Part shown: piece after piece, positions 51,954 through 63,509 of the stretch
Numbering within the stretch: position 1 is the first letter of the stretch
How the letters are laid out: each line of letters opens with the position of its first letter
Source: Macrothele yani
Taxonomy: Eukaryota; Arthropoda; Arachnida; Araneae; Macrothelidae
Length of the DNA stretch: 64,000 bases
Assembly: GCA_039090855.1 (NCBI GenBank)
Contig: CM077011.1
Span: forward strand, 136,030,749-136,094,748
Direction of reading: 5' to 3'
Notes under the pieces: model-generated
What the model saw: the letters and a program-made list of their open reading frames with translations, nothing else
Database searches by the model: none
What the model was told of the DNA's origin: nothing
Program-made: the position numbers and the translations under genes

Positions 51954-53446
51954 TTGCCACGGAACTACTTCATAGTTCGGGCCACATTGTTTTGTGGCTT
52001 AATTAATTAAAAAGACCAGGAGTAATTTACTCTAATTATTTTTTACTTAATTTAAATTATTTTTCCTTTGCTCCCTTTCTGCCTCATAAACCCCCTTTTC
52101 CCCGTTGGAGCATAAAGCCCAGGTGGTCAAGGCAGTTTACCGCGGTTTCCCCGGACACCCATGGAGAATGACCAAGGAATTTATCTTCTTTTCACTCTTG
52201 TGAGAAGAAGCACAGCATTCACGAAATGGCCCCGTTGCTGGTAGGACAAAGCATCTCAGTATTTCAGGAGTGCACATGCAAGAGTCCGAACCATGGTCAG
52301 ATGAATAGGTGAGTTACGGTTTACGACCATCTCCTCGATAAAGGAGGCACCAGCAAAAGTTGTAAAGTAAATCGCGGTGTCAACAGAAAGTTGTAACTCT
52401 GTCAGAGGGAAGCCCCGTCAAATTCTTCGCTATTCATCCGAGCTCAGAAATTATGTCCCATTGAATTTGCAGAAGTATCACCTGCTCAACATGCCGCTGC
52501 TGCGAAAAGGTAGCTAAGTGGACCAGAGGGCCAACCAATAGCCACTAAGCTCGAGCACTGGTCAGCTCAGCTGACCAATCCAGACCCCAGGTGAAGAGTT
52601 CTTAAAGGGTTGTAGGCACGCCCCTACCACGTGGAACATTAAAGGGATGGAAATATATATACAGAAAAAAGACATAGTCGAGGATTATTCACATATAGAT
52701 TTCGGAGGAGAGGGATTCAAAGAGATTATTCAGCGAGGATTTGAGAGAGAAAATATGCAGGGACTAGAACACTGTGAGGACTGAGATATGAAATGAAGTC
52801 CCGGAGTCCTAGTTGTGGAGGTAAAGAGAAAGGATACTGATGCTGAATAACCGTATAACGCGACAGATAGATCCGGCATACTCGAAAGTTATTCCTCTGC
52901 CAGTGTGGGACCTCAACGGGCGACAACCCAACCGATGGAAGGTAAGATGACGTTGTTTTCCCCAATTCGAGTTCCAATGTTAACTGTATATATACATACG
53001 CATGGTTGCTATGCCTCCTCGCGAAGCGATTGAGGGATTTATTTTAAAGTTAAGCTCAGGGGTGTAACAGGCTTACGCAGTGGTGGTCCAGTCAACATGG
53101 CTAATTCTATTATTTTAATTTAACGTAACTTTTATTTGGCCTCCACCTGAAGGCTGTAATTGCTTAAATGTACTTTTCTTATAATAAACATTGTTAATTA
53201 CTTAACCTGGTGTAGCTAACTTTTCAGGCTGTGTATATTTCTCTAATTCACAATTTGCGGCATATGGTTTTTTTACGAATACCTCGTAACGAACCTATAT
53301 GAAACACAATGTGATGTCCGTAAACTTTGAGATTGGGTTCCTTACATTTATGGGAATGCAATCTAACTGTTTATCCAATTAGACGATGATTAAGTATTCC
53401 GCAACGACTGTACTACCGGGGGCGTGGTAATAGGACAGGGACAACA
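51954..53446 (+). mobile_element. Probable solo LTR (about 1.49 kb)
   Basis: The segment begins TGTTGCCACGG and ends GGACAACA, short TGTTG...CAACA inverted ends as in LTRs, and interrupts the ~120-bp repeat array. It has a TATA-like ATATATATAC at about 52650-52660, then a G/A-rich leader-like stretch, and AATAAA at about 53182. No gag, pol or primer-binding site adjoins it. No clear target duplication was found, so the call is tentative. Confidence 0.38.
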
Positions 53447-53599
53447 TTGCAAGGAAAACATGATTATGGGAAAAAATCTTCACTCTGTTTAACTTCTGTT
53501 TTGGAAAGTTTTAAAAGAAAAAATACCATTCCATCGCACCCCCAAATTTCTCTTCAGTTTTGCATGCATCGATCTCAGTTTGAACCAAATGATAAAAAA

Positions 53600-53945
53600 A
53601 AAAAAAAAAAACGGAATTCTGCAAAATAATCTTGTGCATGAAATCACTGTTCTTTGGACTTTTTCAATGTCTTCCATTGTTAATTTAGCAAGTGGGAGGT
53701 GAGCTATTCCTTTTCTTATCACCCCAATAATTGTGATTTCCTTTTGTCTTTTGGAAGCTGTTTTGAGTTCACCTTTCCCAGCTAAAATTCTGATGAGGTG
53801 GGCAACAGGTGTGATCAGATAAAATCATCATGTCCCTCGGCATTGCTTCAGAGAAAACCCAGACAACCTAAGTGCTATGGATCCTCCTCAGTCCCTGTGA
53901 AATCATTAGCCTGTTATTTATAGAGAAAAATAAATATATATATAT
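53600..53945. other. Intergenic stretch
   Basis: It holds a poly-A run (53595-53612) and ends in TATATATA at 53935-53945, adjoining the tail of LINE B. Nothing else is recognised. Confidence 0.4.
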
Positions 53946-53946
53946 C

Positions 53947-55735
53947 ATCATCATAATCATCATTGTCAACCATTATCAATCCACTGCTGGACGAAGGTCT
54001 CCCCAAGTTTCCTCCACAACGGTCTGTCTTGTGCCAGTATCCTCCACGTCACTCCCGCATACTTTGAATTTCATCCACCCATCTTCCATGTGGTCTTCTT
54101 CTGGGTCTTTTCCTGTCCCTTGGAATCCAATCTAAAATTTCGGCTGTCCATCGATGGTCTGTTCTTCTGGCAGTATGTCCAGCCCATTGCCATTTCAGGG
54201 ATTTTACTCTGATCATGATGTCTTCCACTCTTGTCATTTTTCGGATCCACGTGTTCCTCTTCTTATCTCTCCTGGTTACACCAAGCATGCACCTCTCCAT
54301 GCTGCTTTGAGTTGTCTGCAGCCTTTGTCTCTTTTAGCTAAGGTCCACGTCTCTGCACCATACGTAAGCACTGGAAGGATGCATTGATCAAACACTTTTC
54401 TTTTAAGACATAATGGCATATTGCTCTTGAAAATTATGCTGTTTCTTCCAAAAGCTCTCCAGGCAAGTTTTGTACGCCGATTAATTTCTTCACCAATGTG
54501 ACCCTCACTTGATATCTGCTGTTCAAGATAAACGTACGTGTCTGTTATCTCCAGCTTTTCTCCATCAATCGATAAATCTTCATTTCTTGTAAAAGCATTG
54601 TACATCACTTTGTCTTCTGAAAGTTCATTTTTAATCCCACTTCTTTACTCTTGTCAGCAAGTTTCTGGATCATACTCTGTAGCTCTGATGGGGTAGTTGC
54701 AAAAATGACTATGTCATCAGCAAAAGGAAGGTGGGTTAGATAATCTCCATTAATCTTTATCCCTTTGTTTTCCCAGTTCAGTGATTGAAAGACATTTTCC
54801 AATGTGGCATTAAAGAGCTTCGAGATATGGTGTCACCTTGCCTCACTCCTTTCAATTTTTATGTGTGTTGTATTTTCAAACAGCCTAATCTTTGCACTTG
54901 CATTTTCATAGATGTTATTAATAATATTAATGTATGCATCTTCAATACCGCAGGATTTCAGAGCCATTGCAACTGCTGATGGTTTCACCGAATCAAAGGC
55001 TTTTTCATAATCGATAAAAGCCATGCACAATGGAAGCTCATATTCCCTCGCTCTTTCAATTAGTTCTCTCAGTACGTGGATATGATCTATTGTGCTGTAG
55101 CCACTCCTGAATCCAGCTTGTTCTCTCGGTTGAGCCATGTCCAGTGTCACCTTCAAGCGGTGTGAAAGAACTTTAGTGAAGATTTTATAAACCACTGATA
55201 GGAGGCTGATAGGTCTGTAGTTCCTGAGATCCTCAATGTCACCTTTTTTATGTAGCAAGATCATTGTAGCGTTGTTCCAATCCTCAGGAATTTTCCCTTC
55301 ATTAAGGCATCGAGTGAAAATTTTGGGAGAGTACTGTTTCGATTTCTCCACTTGCTTCTTGTATGATGTCTACAGTAATTCCATCTTCTCCTGGAGCTTT
55401 TCCCCGCTTCATGTTCTTGATTGCATGTGCAACTTCTGCTGGAAGGACTGAGGAACTCTGGTACTGGTACCTTTCATGATGTCTGGAGTACATGTATCAT
55501 CCCTTTCATATAATTTGGAGTAGAAATCTTTCACTCTTGTCAAAATTTCGCCTCTATTTCTTGTTACAGAACCATCTTCTTTTCTCAGTGCCATAATCTG
55601 TTTTTTCCCCTTACTGAGATGTCCCTTTGCTATCTTTAGGCTTTGGTTGTTTTCAATTGCTTTCCTTACTAGTTCACAGTTGAATTTCCTTACGTCTTCA
55701 GTGATACTTTTTTGTACTGTCTTGCATAGCTCCAT
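53947..55735 (-). mobile_element. RTE-like LINE copy B, 5'-truncated
   Basis: The (CAT)n tail at 53947-53960 on the plus strand marks the 3' end on the minus strand. The copy extends to about 55735, starting within the region before the RT (MELCKTVQKSITEDVRKF). TA repeats flank both ends: TATATATA at 53937-53946, and CCATATATATATA at 55733-55745, directly joined to the tail of copy C. It is nearly identical to copies A and C. Confidence 0.9.
54049..55735 (-). pseudogene. LINE B reverse transcriptase, frameshifted
   Basis: Frames in order: ELCKTVQKSITEDVRKFNCE, then GKAPGEDGITVDIIQEASG, FTRCLNEGKIPEDWNNATM, FIDYEKAFDSVKPSAVAM, LPFADDIVIFATTPSEL (FADD retained), LTYGAETWTLAKRD, MERCMLGVTRRDKKRN and RRRPHGRWVDEIQSM. 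At least five indels separate them (near 55440, 55330, 54830, 54605 and 54310). It has no endonuclease because of 5' truncation. Confidence 0.85.
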
Positions 55736-55756
55736 ATATATATATCATCATCATTG

Positions 55757-57397
55757 TCAACCATTATCAATCCACTGCTGGACGAAGGTCTCCCCAAGTT
55801 TCCTCAACAACGGTCTGTCTTGTGCCAGTCTCCTCCATGTCACCCCTGCATACTTTCGAATTTCATCCACCCATCTCCCATGTGGTCTTCTTCTGGGTCT
55901 TTTCCTGTCCCTTGGAATCCAATCTAAAATTTCGGCTGTCCATCGATGATCTGTCCTTCTGGCAGTATGTCCAGCCCATTGCCATTTCAGGGATTTAACT
56001 CTGATCATGATGTCTTCCACTCTTGTCATTTTTTCGGATCCACGAGTTCCTCTTCTTATCTCTCCTGGTTACACCAAGTATGCACCTCTCCATGCTTCTT
56101 TGAGTTGTCTGCAGCCTTTGTATGTCTCTTTTAGTTAAGGTCCACGTCTCTGCACCATACGTAAGCACTGGAAGGATGCATTGATCAAACACTTTTCTTT
56201 TAAGACATAATAATGGCATATTGCTCTTCAAAATTATGCTGTTTCTTCCAAAAGCTCTCCAGGCAAGTTTTGTATGCCGATTAATTTCTTCACCAATGTG
56301 ACCCTCACTTGATATCTGCTGTCCAAGATAAACGTACGTATCTGTTATCTCCTGCTTTTCTCCATCAATCGATAAATCTTCATTTCTTGTAAAAGCATTG
56401 AACATCAGTTTTGTCTTCTGAAAGTTCATTTTTAATCCCACTTCTTTACTCTTGTCAGCAAGTTCCTGGATCATACTCTGCAGCTCTGATGGGCTAGTTG
56501 CAAAAATGACTACGTCATCAGCAAAACGAAGGTGGGTTAGATAATCTCCATTAATCTTTATCCCCTTGTTTTCCCAGCTCAGTGACTGAAAAACACCCTC
56601 CAATGTGGCATTAAAGAGCTTCGGAGATATGGTGTCCCCTTGCCTCACTCCTTTTCCAATTTTTATGTGTGTTGTATTTTCAAACAGCCTAATCTTTGCA
56701 CTTGCATTTTCATAGATGTTATTAATAATATTAATGTATGCATCTTCAATACCGCAGGTTTTCAGAGCCATTGTAACTGCTGATGGTTTCACTGAATCAA
56801 AGGCTTTTTCATAATCGATAAAAGCCATGCACAATGGAAGTTCATATTCCCTCGCTCTTTCAATTAGTTCTCTCAGCACATGGATATGATCTATTGTGCT
56901 GTAGCCACTCCTGAATCCAGCTTGTTCTCTCGGTTGAGCCATGTCCAGTGTTACCTTCAAGCGGTGTGAAAGAACTTTAGTGAAGATTTTATAAACTACT
57001 GATAGGAGGCTGATAGGTCTGTAGTTTCCGAGATCCTCAATGTCACCTTTCTTATGTAGCAGGATCATTGTAGCGGTGTTCCAATCCTCAGGAATCTTTC
57101 CTTCATTAAGGCATCAGTGAAAATTTGGGCGAGTACTGTTTCGATTTCTCCACTTGCTTCTTGTATGATGTCTACAGTAATTCCATCTTCTCCTGGAGCT
57201 TTTCCCCGCTTCATGTTCTTGATTGCATGTGCAACTTCTGCTGGAAGGACTGGAGGAACTCTGGTACTGGTATCTTTCATGATGTCTGGAGTGCATGTAT
57301 CATCCCTTTCATATAATTTGGAGTAGAAATCTTTCACTCTTGTCAAAATTTCGCCTCTATTTCTTGTTACAGAACCATCTTCTTTTCTCAGTGCCAT
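55757..57397 (-). pseudogene. LINE C reverse transcriptase, frameshifted
   Basis: The frame 57397-57065 reads ALRKEDGSVTRNRGEILTRV to RGKAPGEDGITVDIIQEASG. A frameshift near 57068-57115 follows. The 357-residue frame 57068-55995 holds NYRPISLLSVVYKIFTKVLS, QAGFRSGYSTIDHIHVLREL, FIDYEKAFDSVKPSAVTM, GVRQGDTISPKLFNATLE, LRFADDVVIFATSPSELQSM (catalytic FADD) and LTYGAETWTLTKRD. A last indel near 56030 shifts to MTRVEDIMIRVKSLKWQWAG and RRRPHGRWVDEIRKYAGV. The RT is complete in content but needs three frames. Confidence 0.87.
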
Positions 57398-58723
57398 AAT
57401 CTGTTTTCTTCCCTTACTGAGAGATGTCCCTTTGCTATCTTTAGGCTTTGGTTGTTTTCAATTGCTTTCCTCACTAGTTCACAGTTGAATTTTCTTACGT
57501 CTTCAGTGATACTTTTTCGTACTGTCTTGCATAGCTCTATATATTCCACTTTGGAAGTCACATCTTCTTTAGTTGTCCTCATCTCTCTTCTTTTTTGCAT
57601 CAACATTTTCGTTTTTCTTGATAATTTATTTACATGCAACTTGTTCTTAGACCCAGCTAATTTTGTTGCTGTTTCCATAAGAGCTTTGGTTACTTTTCTG
57701 TTAACTTCAGAGATGTCCACTTCTTCCGATGTTAGGCCTTCTAAAGCAGAGAACCTGTTCTTCAGTTCCAACTTGAAGGTATTATGGTGTTTTTAAGGTT
57801 GGTTATGTCAATAGATTTTGTTTGTCTTATGAGCTTGCCACGTTCAAGTTTAGTGTTGAGGTGCATCTTACATCTCACCAATCTATGGTCACTACCTGTG
57901 TTGAACTTGTTTAGCACACTGCAGTCTTCTATGACGAATTTTTTGTTACACATAATAAAATCAATTTCACTTGTCGTCCCATTTGGATGTCTCCATGTCC
58001 ATTTCCTGTGTGGCTTTTTCTTGAAGAAGGAGTTCAAGATGAAAAAAACCCTTCTGCCTCTGCAAACTCAACGAGAGTATTTCCACGCTGGTTTCTGTTG
58101 CCGTGACCGAATTTACCTACTGAAGTTTCATTCTGTTGCCGTTGCCCTATTTTTGCATTGAAATCTCCCATAATTATTTTCAAGTGCGGCTTACCTTTAT
58201 TATTTAGATGACAAATTTCCTCATAAAATTCTTCAATTTCTTCTTCAGGATGACTTGTGGTGGGTGCATAAGTTTGAATAATCTGAGCCTGGTATCTTTT
58301 CGAGAGTTGGATAACAAGCCGTGCAGCTCTGTCAGAGGAACTTTCAACTTCTACAACTTTATCCTTCAGTTTCTTGTTTATTATAAATCCAACACCACTA
58401 GTTCTGCCAGTATCTGTCCCACGATAGTAGAAGAGATGTCCACTTTTCAGTTCGATGAGATCTTCTCCTTTTCTCCTTACCTCACTTAGCCCCACGATGT
58501 CCCACTTGATCCTTTGTAGTTCCTCTTCCAATTCAAGAAGCCTTGAATCAGAAGATAGGGAGCGTCCATTGTACGTTGCCAAGGTCAGCATCAGATGGCA
58601 GCCTAGTCCGGTCCTCCGGGGATTCTTAGCACCCTCTGCCTTCATGTCGCACTGGCCGCTGCCTTGGCCAGGTACATTCCAGCTGCCTGAGACTGAGGGC
58701 CAAGATTTAAGTTGTGGAGTCAT
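57388..58723 (-). pseudogene. LINE C endonuclease and linker, frameshifted
   Basis: The start MTPQLKSWPSVSGSWNVPGQ at 58723 is followed by LATYNGRSLSS, WDIVGLSEVRRKGEDL, SGVGFIINKKL, QTYAPTTSHPEEEIEEF and GDFNAKIGQ. A frameshift lies near 58036 ('GATGAAAAAAACCC', an A-run indel), then IDFIMCNKKFVIEDCSVLNK and SDHRLVRCK follow. Another near 57770 precedes LKNRFSALEGLTSEEVDISE and ..MLMQKRREMRTTKEDV. All endonuclease motifs, including the first acidic one (SEVR), are present but not in one frame. Confidence 0.87.
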
Positions 58724-58924
58724 TTTGGAGGGGTTTGGCCATAACTCACCACGCTGGCCAAGCGGGTTGGTGAGTGTGGGATAGAATTTCCTCTGATCCC
58801 GATGGTATAGTTATACCGCTATTGGCGGTCGTCAGAGCCCCTTTAGTGGGAACAGGATGCACCACGAGAAGGCGGGGTTGACATTTGTCAAGGAGAGGCT
58901 GTGATGTTACGCATCACCTGACCT

Positions 58925-58998
58925 TACATCCCATATATATATATATATATATATATGGGATGATTTTTGTAGTATATATATATATATATATATACTAC
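58925..58998. repeat. Two adjacent (TA)n hairpins
   Basis: CATCCCATA(TA)nTGGGATG is followed at once by GATTTTTGTAGTA(TA)nTACTACAAAAATC. Each is a perfect palindrome with a TA core and unique stem ends, meeting at the shared GGGATGATTTTTG junction. They abut the 5' end of LINE C. They can extrude as cruciforms. Confidence 0.88.
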
Positions 58999-60018
58999 AA
59001 AAATCAAGTCCAGTTAAATAATGTTGTTCAACATCAGTCTGTATAAATGTTATTTTCATGTTTTCAGTATCGTGATATTTCTTCAATGTTTTTTTTTTGG
59101 AAGTCTTCATCCAGTCCAGCCTAAAGTGTTTGGAACCACTGGAAATTGTTTTAGCTGGAACAAGAATGTTCCATGATTTTCAGAATTTTTAAATTTTATT
59201 GACCACGCCACGTTGTGTTTGTGTTTTCCACATTTCTCTTTTGGATTATATTCTTATTTTCTGAACATGTTCCTTGTTTTTAATATTTTTGGAAGGAACG
59301 ACTTAGTACATTTTAAGATTGTTTTTATAAAAAGTCTTTTCTTCAGAACCAATCAGCAGAGATCAATCTTTTTTCCTCACTTACCCATTTTAAAGTGAAA
59401 TTAAATTTGAAAATCAGTATTGAATCTGCCAATGATAAAATGTAAGCCATTTCTAGAGCCAGTAAAATGGTTTTCATGGCAGCGTACATCATTGATACTT
59501 AATTTTGCTTGAAACCTAAGTTTTCTCATTCCTTAGTCATTTCTTGCTGTATCAAGGGCCAAAACAAGCATTTTTTCTTTTGTTGTAGATGAAATTAATG
59601 TTCAAAAACGCTACTGCTTGTTCACTGTGCAGAGGAAACAACTTTAAGGGGAATGAAGGTAGCAGAGAGTTGAAGTTCCAATTTTGAATTTAATTTTTTT
59701 TGCAACAAAAGGAAAAATGCTTACTCTTTTTGCTGGCTGATATATCAAGTTGTGACTAAGCAGTGGGAAAACGTGAATTTTCAGAGAAATTAAACATAGC
59801 AATAATGCCGTTTTGAATGCAAAATCAAATATGGAAGGTCCACATTTCTCACAAAAATACATCGATGATTTTTTGAGAAAAGCCAAATCTGCAATTACAC
59901 TGGCTCTATACACAATCAAAGAAAATAAGTGTTTGTAATTATATTCAGAAAACTATTAATTATAGTGAAATGGAAAGATATGACATTTTTAAATAATGTA
60001 ATATAAGTTTACATACAT
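58999..60018. other. Intergenic stretch
   Basis: No gene confirmed. A strong acceptor-like TTTTTTCTTTTGTTGTAG precedes 59590, and a short open frame (MKLMFKNATACSLCRGNN) ends near an AAG|GTAGCA donor-like site at 59658. This is noted only as a weak exon candidate. Confidence 0.3.
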
Positions 60019-61238
60019 GGTTGAGTCACATTATTATGACCACCAACTAATATCCAGAGTAACCACTGTGTGCAGTGCAGACAGCAGCTAGACGGGCTGG
60101 GAGTGACTCAAAAAGGTGCTGGAAGGTGTTCACAGGTATGTGGAGCCATGCTGACTGCAGTGCATCTGACAGCTGCTGGAGGATGCGTGGTGGAGGATCT
60201 ATAGAGCAAACAACACGATCGAGGTGGTCTCACAGATGCTCAATTGGGTTTAAGTCTGGGGAATTTGGAGCCAGGGAAGTACTTTGAAGTTTTCATCCTG
60301 CTCTTCCAAGCACGACAATGTGACGTGTCACTCAGACATTTCTAGCTGTGTGACACGTCGCATTGTCGTGCTGGAAGATCCTATCTGCCCCAGAGAAGAC
60401 AATGAACATGTATGGGTGTATGTGGTCTGCAAGGATGAAGTCATAACGAATTTGGTCCATAGTGCCTTCCACAGGTATGAGTGGATCCAGAGAATGCCAC
60501 AAAAACATTTCCCAGACCATAATGATGCCCCACCAGCTTGTGTTCTGCCAGCAATGGTTGAAGAATGTTTGTTCTCCGATGTTTCTCGCCTTATACACCA
60601 ACGTTCATCCGTTCGACGAAGCAGAAAACGTGACTCATCGGAGAAGGCAATCCTTAGCCAATTAGTAGAGGTCCAATTCCAATACTGCCGTGCAAATGTA
60701 AGCTTTTTCTGCCAATGCACCTTTGTTACCACAGGTGCAGTGACAATCCATCTGCATCGGAGCCCCATGCGCAGCAGGGTTCGCTGAACTGTCATTTTAG
60801 ACACACTTCCAGTAGCCCCCCTGGTTTATTCGGCTAGCGAGTTGCTGCACTGTAGTGTGCCAATCGGCCATCACGCACCTTCGAAGCTGAGATTCACCTC
60901 TCGCATGAACGGCATGTGCTGCTTCTCAGTTTTCAAGTCGCTTATTTGCAGAAGTGCCATTTCTCCAATCACAATACACTTTAACCACAGCAGCATGCAA
61001 ACAGTTCAAAAACTGCGTTGTTTCCAAAATACTGCCACCCTTGGCCCGAAAGCCGATAATTATCCCTTTTTGCAAATCTGATAAATCGCTCCTTTTATCC
61101 ATGACAGCAATGAGTGATATGCTTTCAGAATGCCTACAGCAGACTTTTAATAACCCTCCAAGCCTATATACTCTTCTTCTTTCATTGGCTACGTGCTGGT
61201 GACATCAAAAGTAGGAGGTGGGCACAATAATGTGACAA
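60019..61238 (-). mobile_element. Tc1-like element, full length, dead
   Basis: The left end TTGAGTCACATTATTATGAC and the reversed right end (CAGTTGTCACATTATTGTGC) form diverged TIRs around GTCACATTATTrTGmCCACC. Length is 1.22 kb. It belongs to the same family as the fragment at 34650-35070. A transposase pseudogene fills the minus strand. Confidence 0.82.
60047..61102 (-). pseudogene. Tc1-like transposase, frameshifted
   Basis: It starts MDKRSDLSDLQKGIIIGFRA at 61102. Later parts read KMTVQRTLLRMGLRCRWIVT, FARQYWNWTSTNWLRIAFSD and ESRFLLRRTDERW (first Asp in FSDES), then in the next frame GIIMVWEMFLWHSLDPLIPV, DQIRYDFILADHIHPYMF and DRIFQHDNATCHTARN (second Asp), and finally PNSPDLNPIEHL (Glu retained). 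It ends AVCTAHSGYSGY before the TAG at 60047. An inverted micro-duplication sits at 60305-60372 between the second and third motifs. Confidence 0.83.
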
Positions 61239-61239
61239 C

Positions 61240-62260
61240 TGTGTGTAATAAACTTTTGACATGAAATGTAATGAGATTTCGTGGTTAGTTTTGAATTTAT
61301 TTCAGTTTTTTTATTGCATAACTTGTGTTATTATTATAGACTAATATATTTTTGTTTTCACATTGGATGATACCAGATTTTAATTTGGTTGTGGATTGTT
61401 CATCCATGCATCAATGTCCCAGTTTTTATCTTGTTCTAAAGGAAAAAGATTAGTATGCTTGTAAAATTTGCATAATGAACAGACAAATTTATGAGCAGAG
61501 CTTATTTGCAAAAGATATTACAGAATTACTTCAAAGCATGAATTTTCATGTTAGTAGCATACTTTTACAATACTGTGTGAAACTAGATTAGGCCAAGCAA
61601 CAATAATGAATTCTAAGGTGCCCACTCTTTTCTATCATAAAAAGTAAGCACATTTAACACCCCCAGTTTTTTAAAGACCTTTGCCAATTGCATACACAAT
61701 GACAGATGCATAAATACATTTTTACACATGACTTCACTATGCAGATGAAGTTTGCAATATTTTTTTGTGGAGCAATAAATTAGAATTTATGCAATTTAAA
61801 AGACAGTTCTACCAGTCAAATCAGTTTTCCAGACCTGCCAACTTTCAAGAATTGAAATCCATTAAAAATTTTTAGTGAACATTTAATCTATATGCTAGAT
61901 TGATTAACATCTTGAACATACTGATGAAATGTATCGGGCATATTGATTAAAAACTGATTCATTTATGTGAATGATATATCAATTTCATATACTATACAAA
62001 TAAGATGTTTGGAAGTATTTCTCGCTTATAATGCAACTGACTCATAATTACATCATTAGTATGCAATCATTAGGCTACATATACAGAAAAATATTTCATT
62101 TGTAACTGCAAAATTATAGCTATAAACAATGTATTGCAGTGACTTTTAACTGTAATAAATATGAGCTCAATACCTGATAATCTCATTATGTAAGAGCGTA
62201 CATTTAATATAATTAATATTTTCAAGGTTAGTCATGTGTACTCACCTAATTCTTAACATA
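61240..62260. other. Intergenic stretch
   Basis: AT-rich; nothing recognised. Confidence 0.4.
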
Positions 62261-63509
62261 TACACTATATTAACAAAAGTCACGGGACACCCCTTCAAAA
62301 GCAAATGAACGGATCCGCTGCGTTGTTAAAATGTGCAGTACAGCTGCAAACGGTATAAAAACAAGCCTGCAGCTGACCTCGATCATATCGCACTGCAAGG
62401 TTGAGTGAAAACGTCGCAGGGGAGGGGGGGGACTGAGTTGAGAAATGAAAGATTGTTGGGTGTTATATTAGTGGGTTGTCCATAAGAGAAACCAAGAGGT
62501 GTTTAAACATACCCAAGTCCACTGTTTTGGATGTACTGAATAAGTGGAAGACACATGACATGCCTGAAGCAGCAAAAAGTACCGGCAGACCAAAGAAAAT
62601 CAGTGACAGAGAATGTCGAAGCCTCAGGAAAGTTGTTACTGCTAATCGATGGAGTACTGCAAAAGACCTCAGTGTGCAGGTGAGTAAAAATGCTGGAACC
62701 TCAGTATGTACACATACTATTCGCAAAGAACTTCATTCCATGGGTTACTGTGGTCGTACAGCTGCGCATAAGTCTTTCATCTTCGCTCGGAATGCTACAC
62801 ATCATTTAGCATGGTGTAAAGAACATTTATTGTAGACCATAGATCAATGGAAACGGGTCCTATGGATTGATGAAATCCAGATACACGATCCATCAGTCTG
62901 ATGGCCATGTGTGGGTATGGCAGCAGCCGAGGGAACGCTATTAACCACAGTGTACTGTTCCTATGGTCAAGTTTGGAGTTGGCAGTGTAGTCGTGTAAGG
63001 GTGCTTTTCGTGGTATGATCTCGGCACATTGGTTATCGTGGACAAACCTGTTAACCAGCACGTCTATCTCGATATTCTGGACAATTATGCCCTACCAACT
63101 CTGTGGCAATACTATGGAACCGAGCCTTTTTGGCACCAGCAGAATAACGCACCGAGCCATAAAGCAAGGACTGTTACAGTGTGGTTTGATGATAATTCCG
63201 TATCGTGTGTGGACTGGCCAGCACAGAGCCCTGATCTTAATCCCATAGAACACCTATGGGATGAATTAGAGCGCTGCATAAGAAGTTTGGAACCAAGGCC
63301 TATTACTAAGTAACAGTTAGCGGTAGTATTATATACTGAATGGAAGCACATACTTATCACTGTGTTCAAAAACCTTGTCGAAACCATGTCTCAAAGGGTC
63401 AGTGCATGCCTTAAGGCCAAAGGTGGATTAACACTGTACTAATTATGTCAATAAATGCTATGCTGTGCTTCTCTTCTAGGCGTCCAGTGACTTTTGTCAG
63501 TATAGTTTA
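62261..63509 (+). mobile_element. Tc1-like element, full length, dead
   Basis: The left end TACACTATATTAACAAAAGT and the reversed right end TAAACTATACTGACAAAAGT form TIRs of about 28 bp with a few mismatches, bounded by TA. Length is 1.25 kb. The transposase is on the plus strand. Confidence 0.87.
62444..63442 (+). pseudogene. Tc1-like transposase, catalytic Asp changed to Asn
   Basis: It reads LNIPKSTVLDVLNKWKTHDM and RPKKISDRECRSLRKVVTAN (DNA-binding part). Next come CKEHLL*TIDQWKRVLWIDE (a stop, then the first Asp), a frameshifted middle, KPVNQHVYLDILDNYALPT, WHQQNNAPSHKARTVTVWF and SPDLNPIEHLWDELERC (Glu). The second catalytic motif, normally QQDNAPSH, is QQNNAPSH, so one metal ligand is lost. 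Stops near 62835 and 63311 and at least two frameshifts make it inactive. It ends CLKAKGGLTLY. Confidence 0.85.

Larger units (their letters stand above)
55746..58905 (-). mobile_element. RTE-like LINE copy C, near full length
   Basis: It spans about 3.16 kb from the (CAT)n tail at 55746 to a 5' UTR that ends near the (TA)n hairpins at 58925. It is the only copy with the start of the ORF. The organisation is 5' UTR (about 180 bp), APE-type endonuclease, RT, C-terminal domain and 3' UTR with GAT repeats. Copy B is inserted or joined at its tail in the same orientation, giving a head-to-tail pair separated by a (TA)n tract. Confidence 0.9.

Noticed and set aside
52726..52977. 83-codon minus-strand frame
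   Set aside because: It lies in the LTR-like segment, has no recognisable domain, and is best explained as chance.
59591..59658. Possible exon after a strong acceptor-like site
   Set aside because: The frame is only 23 codons, the donor is weak, and nothing links it in phase to the other candidate exons.
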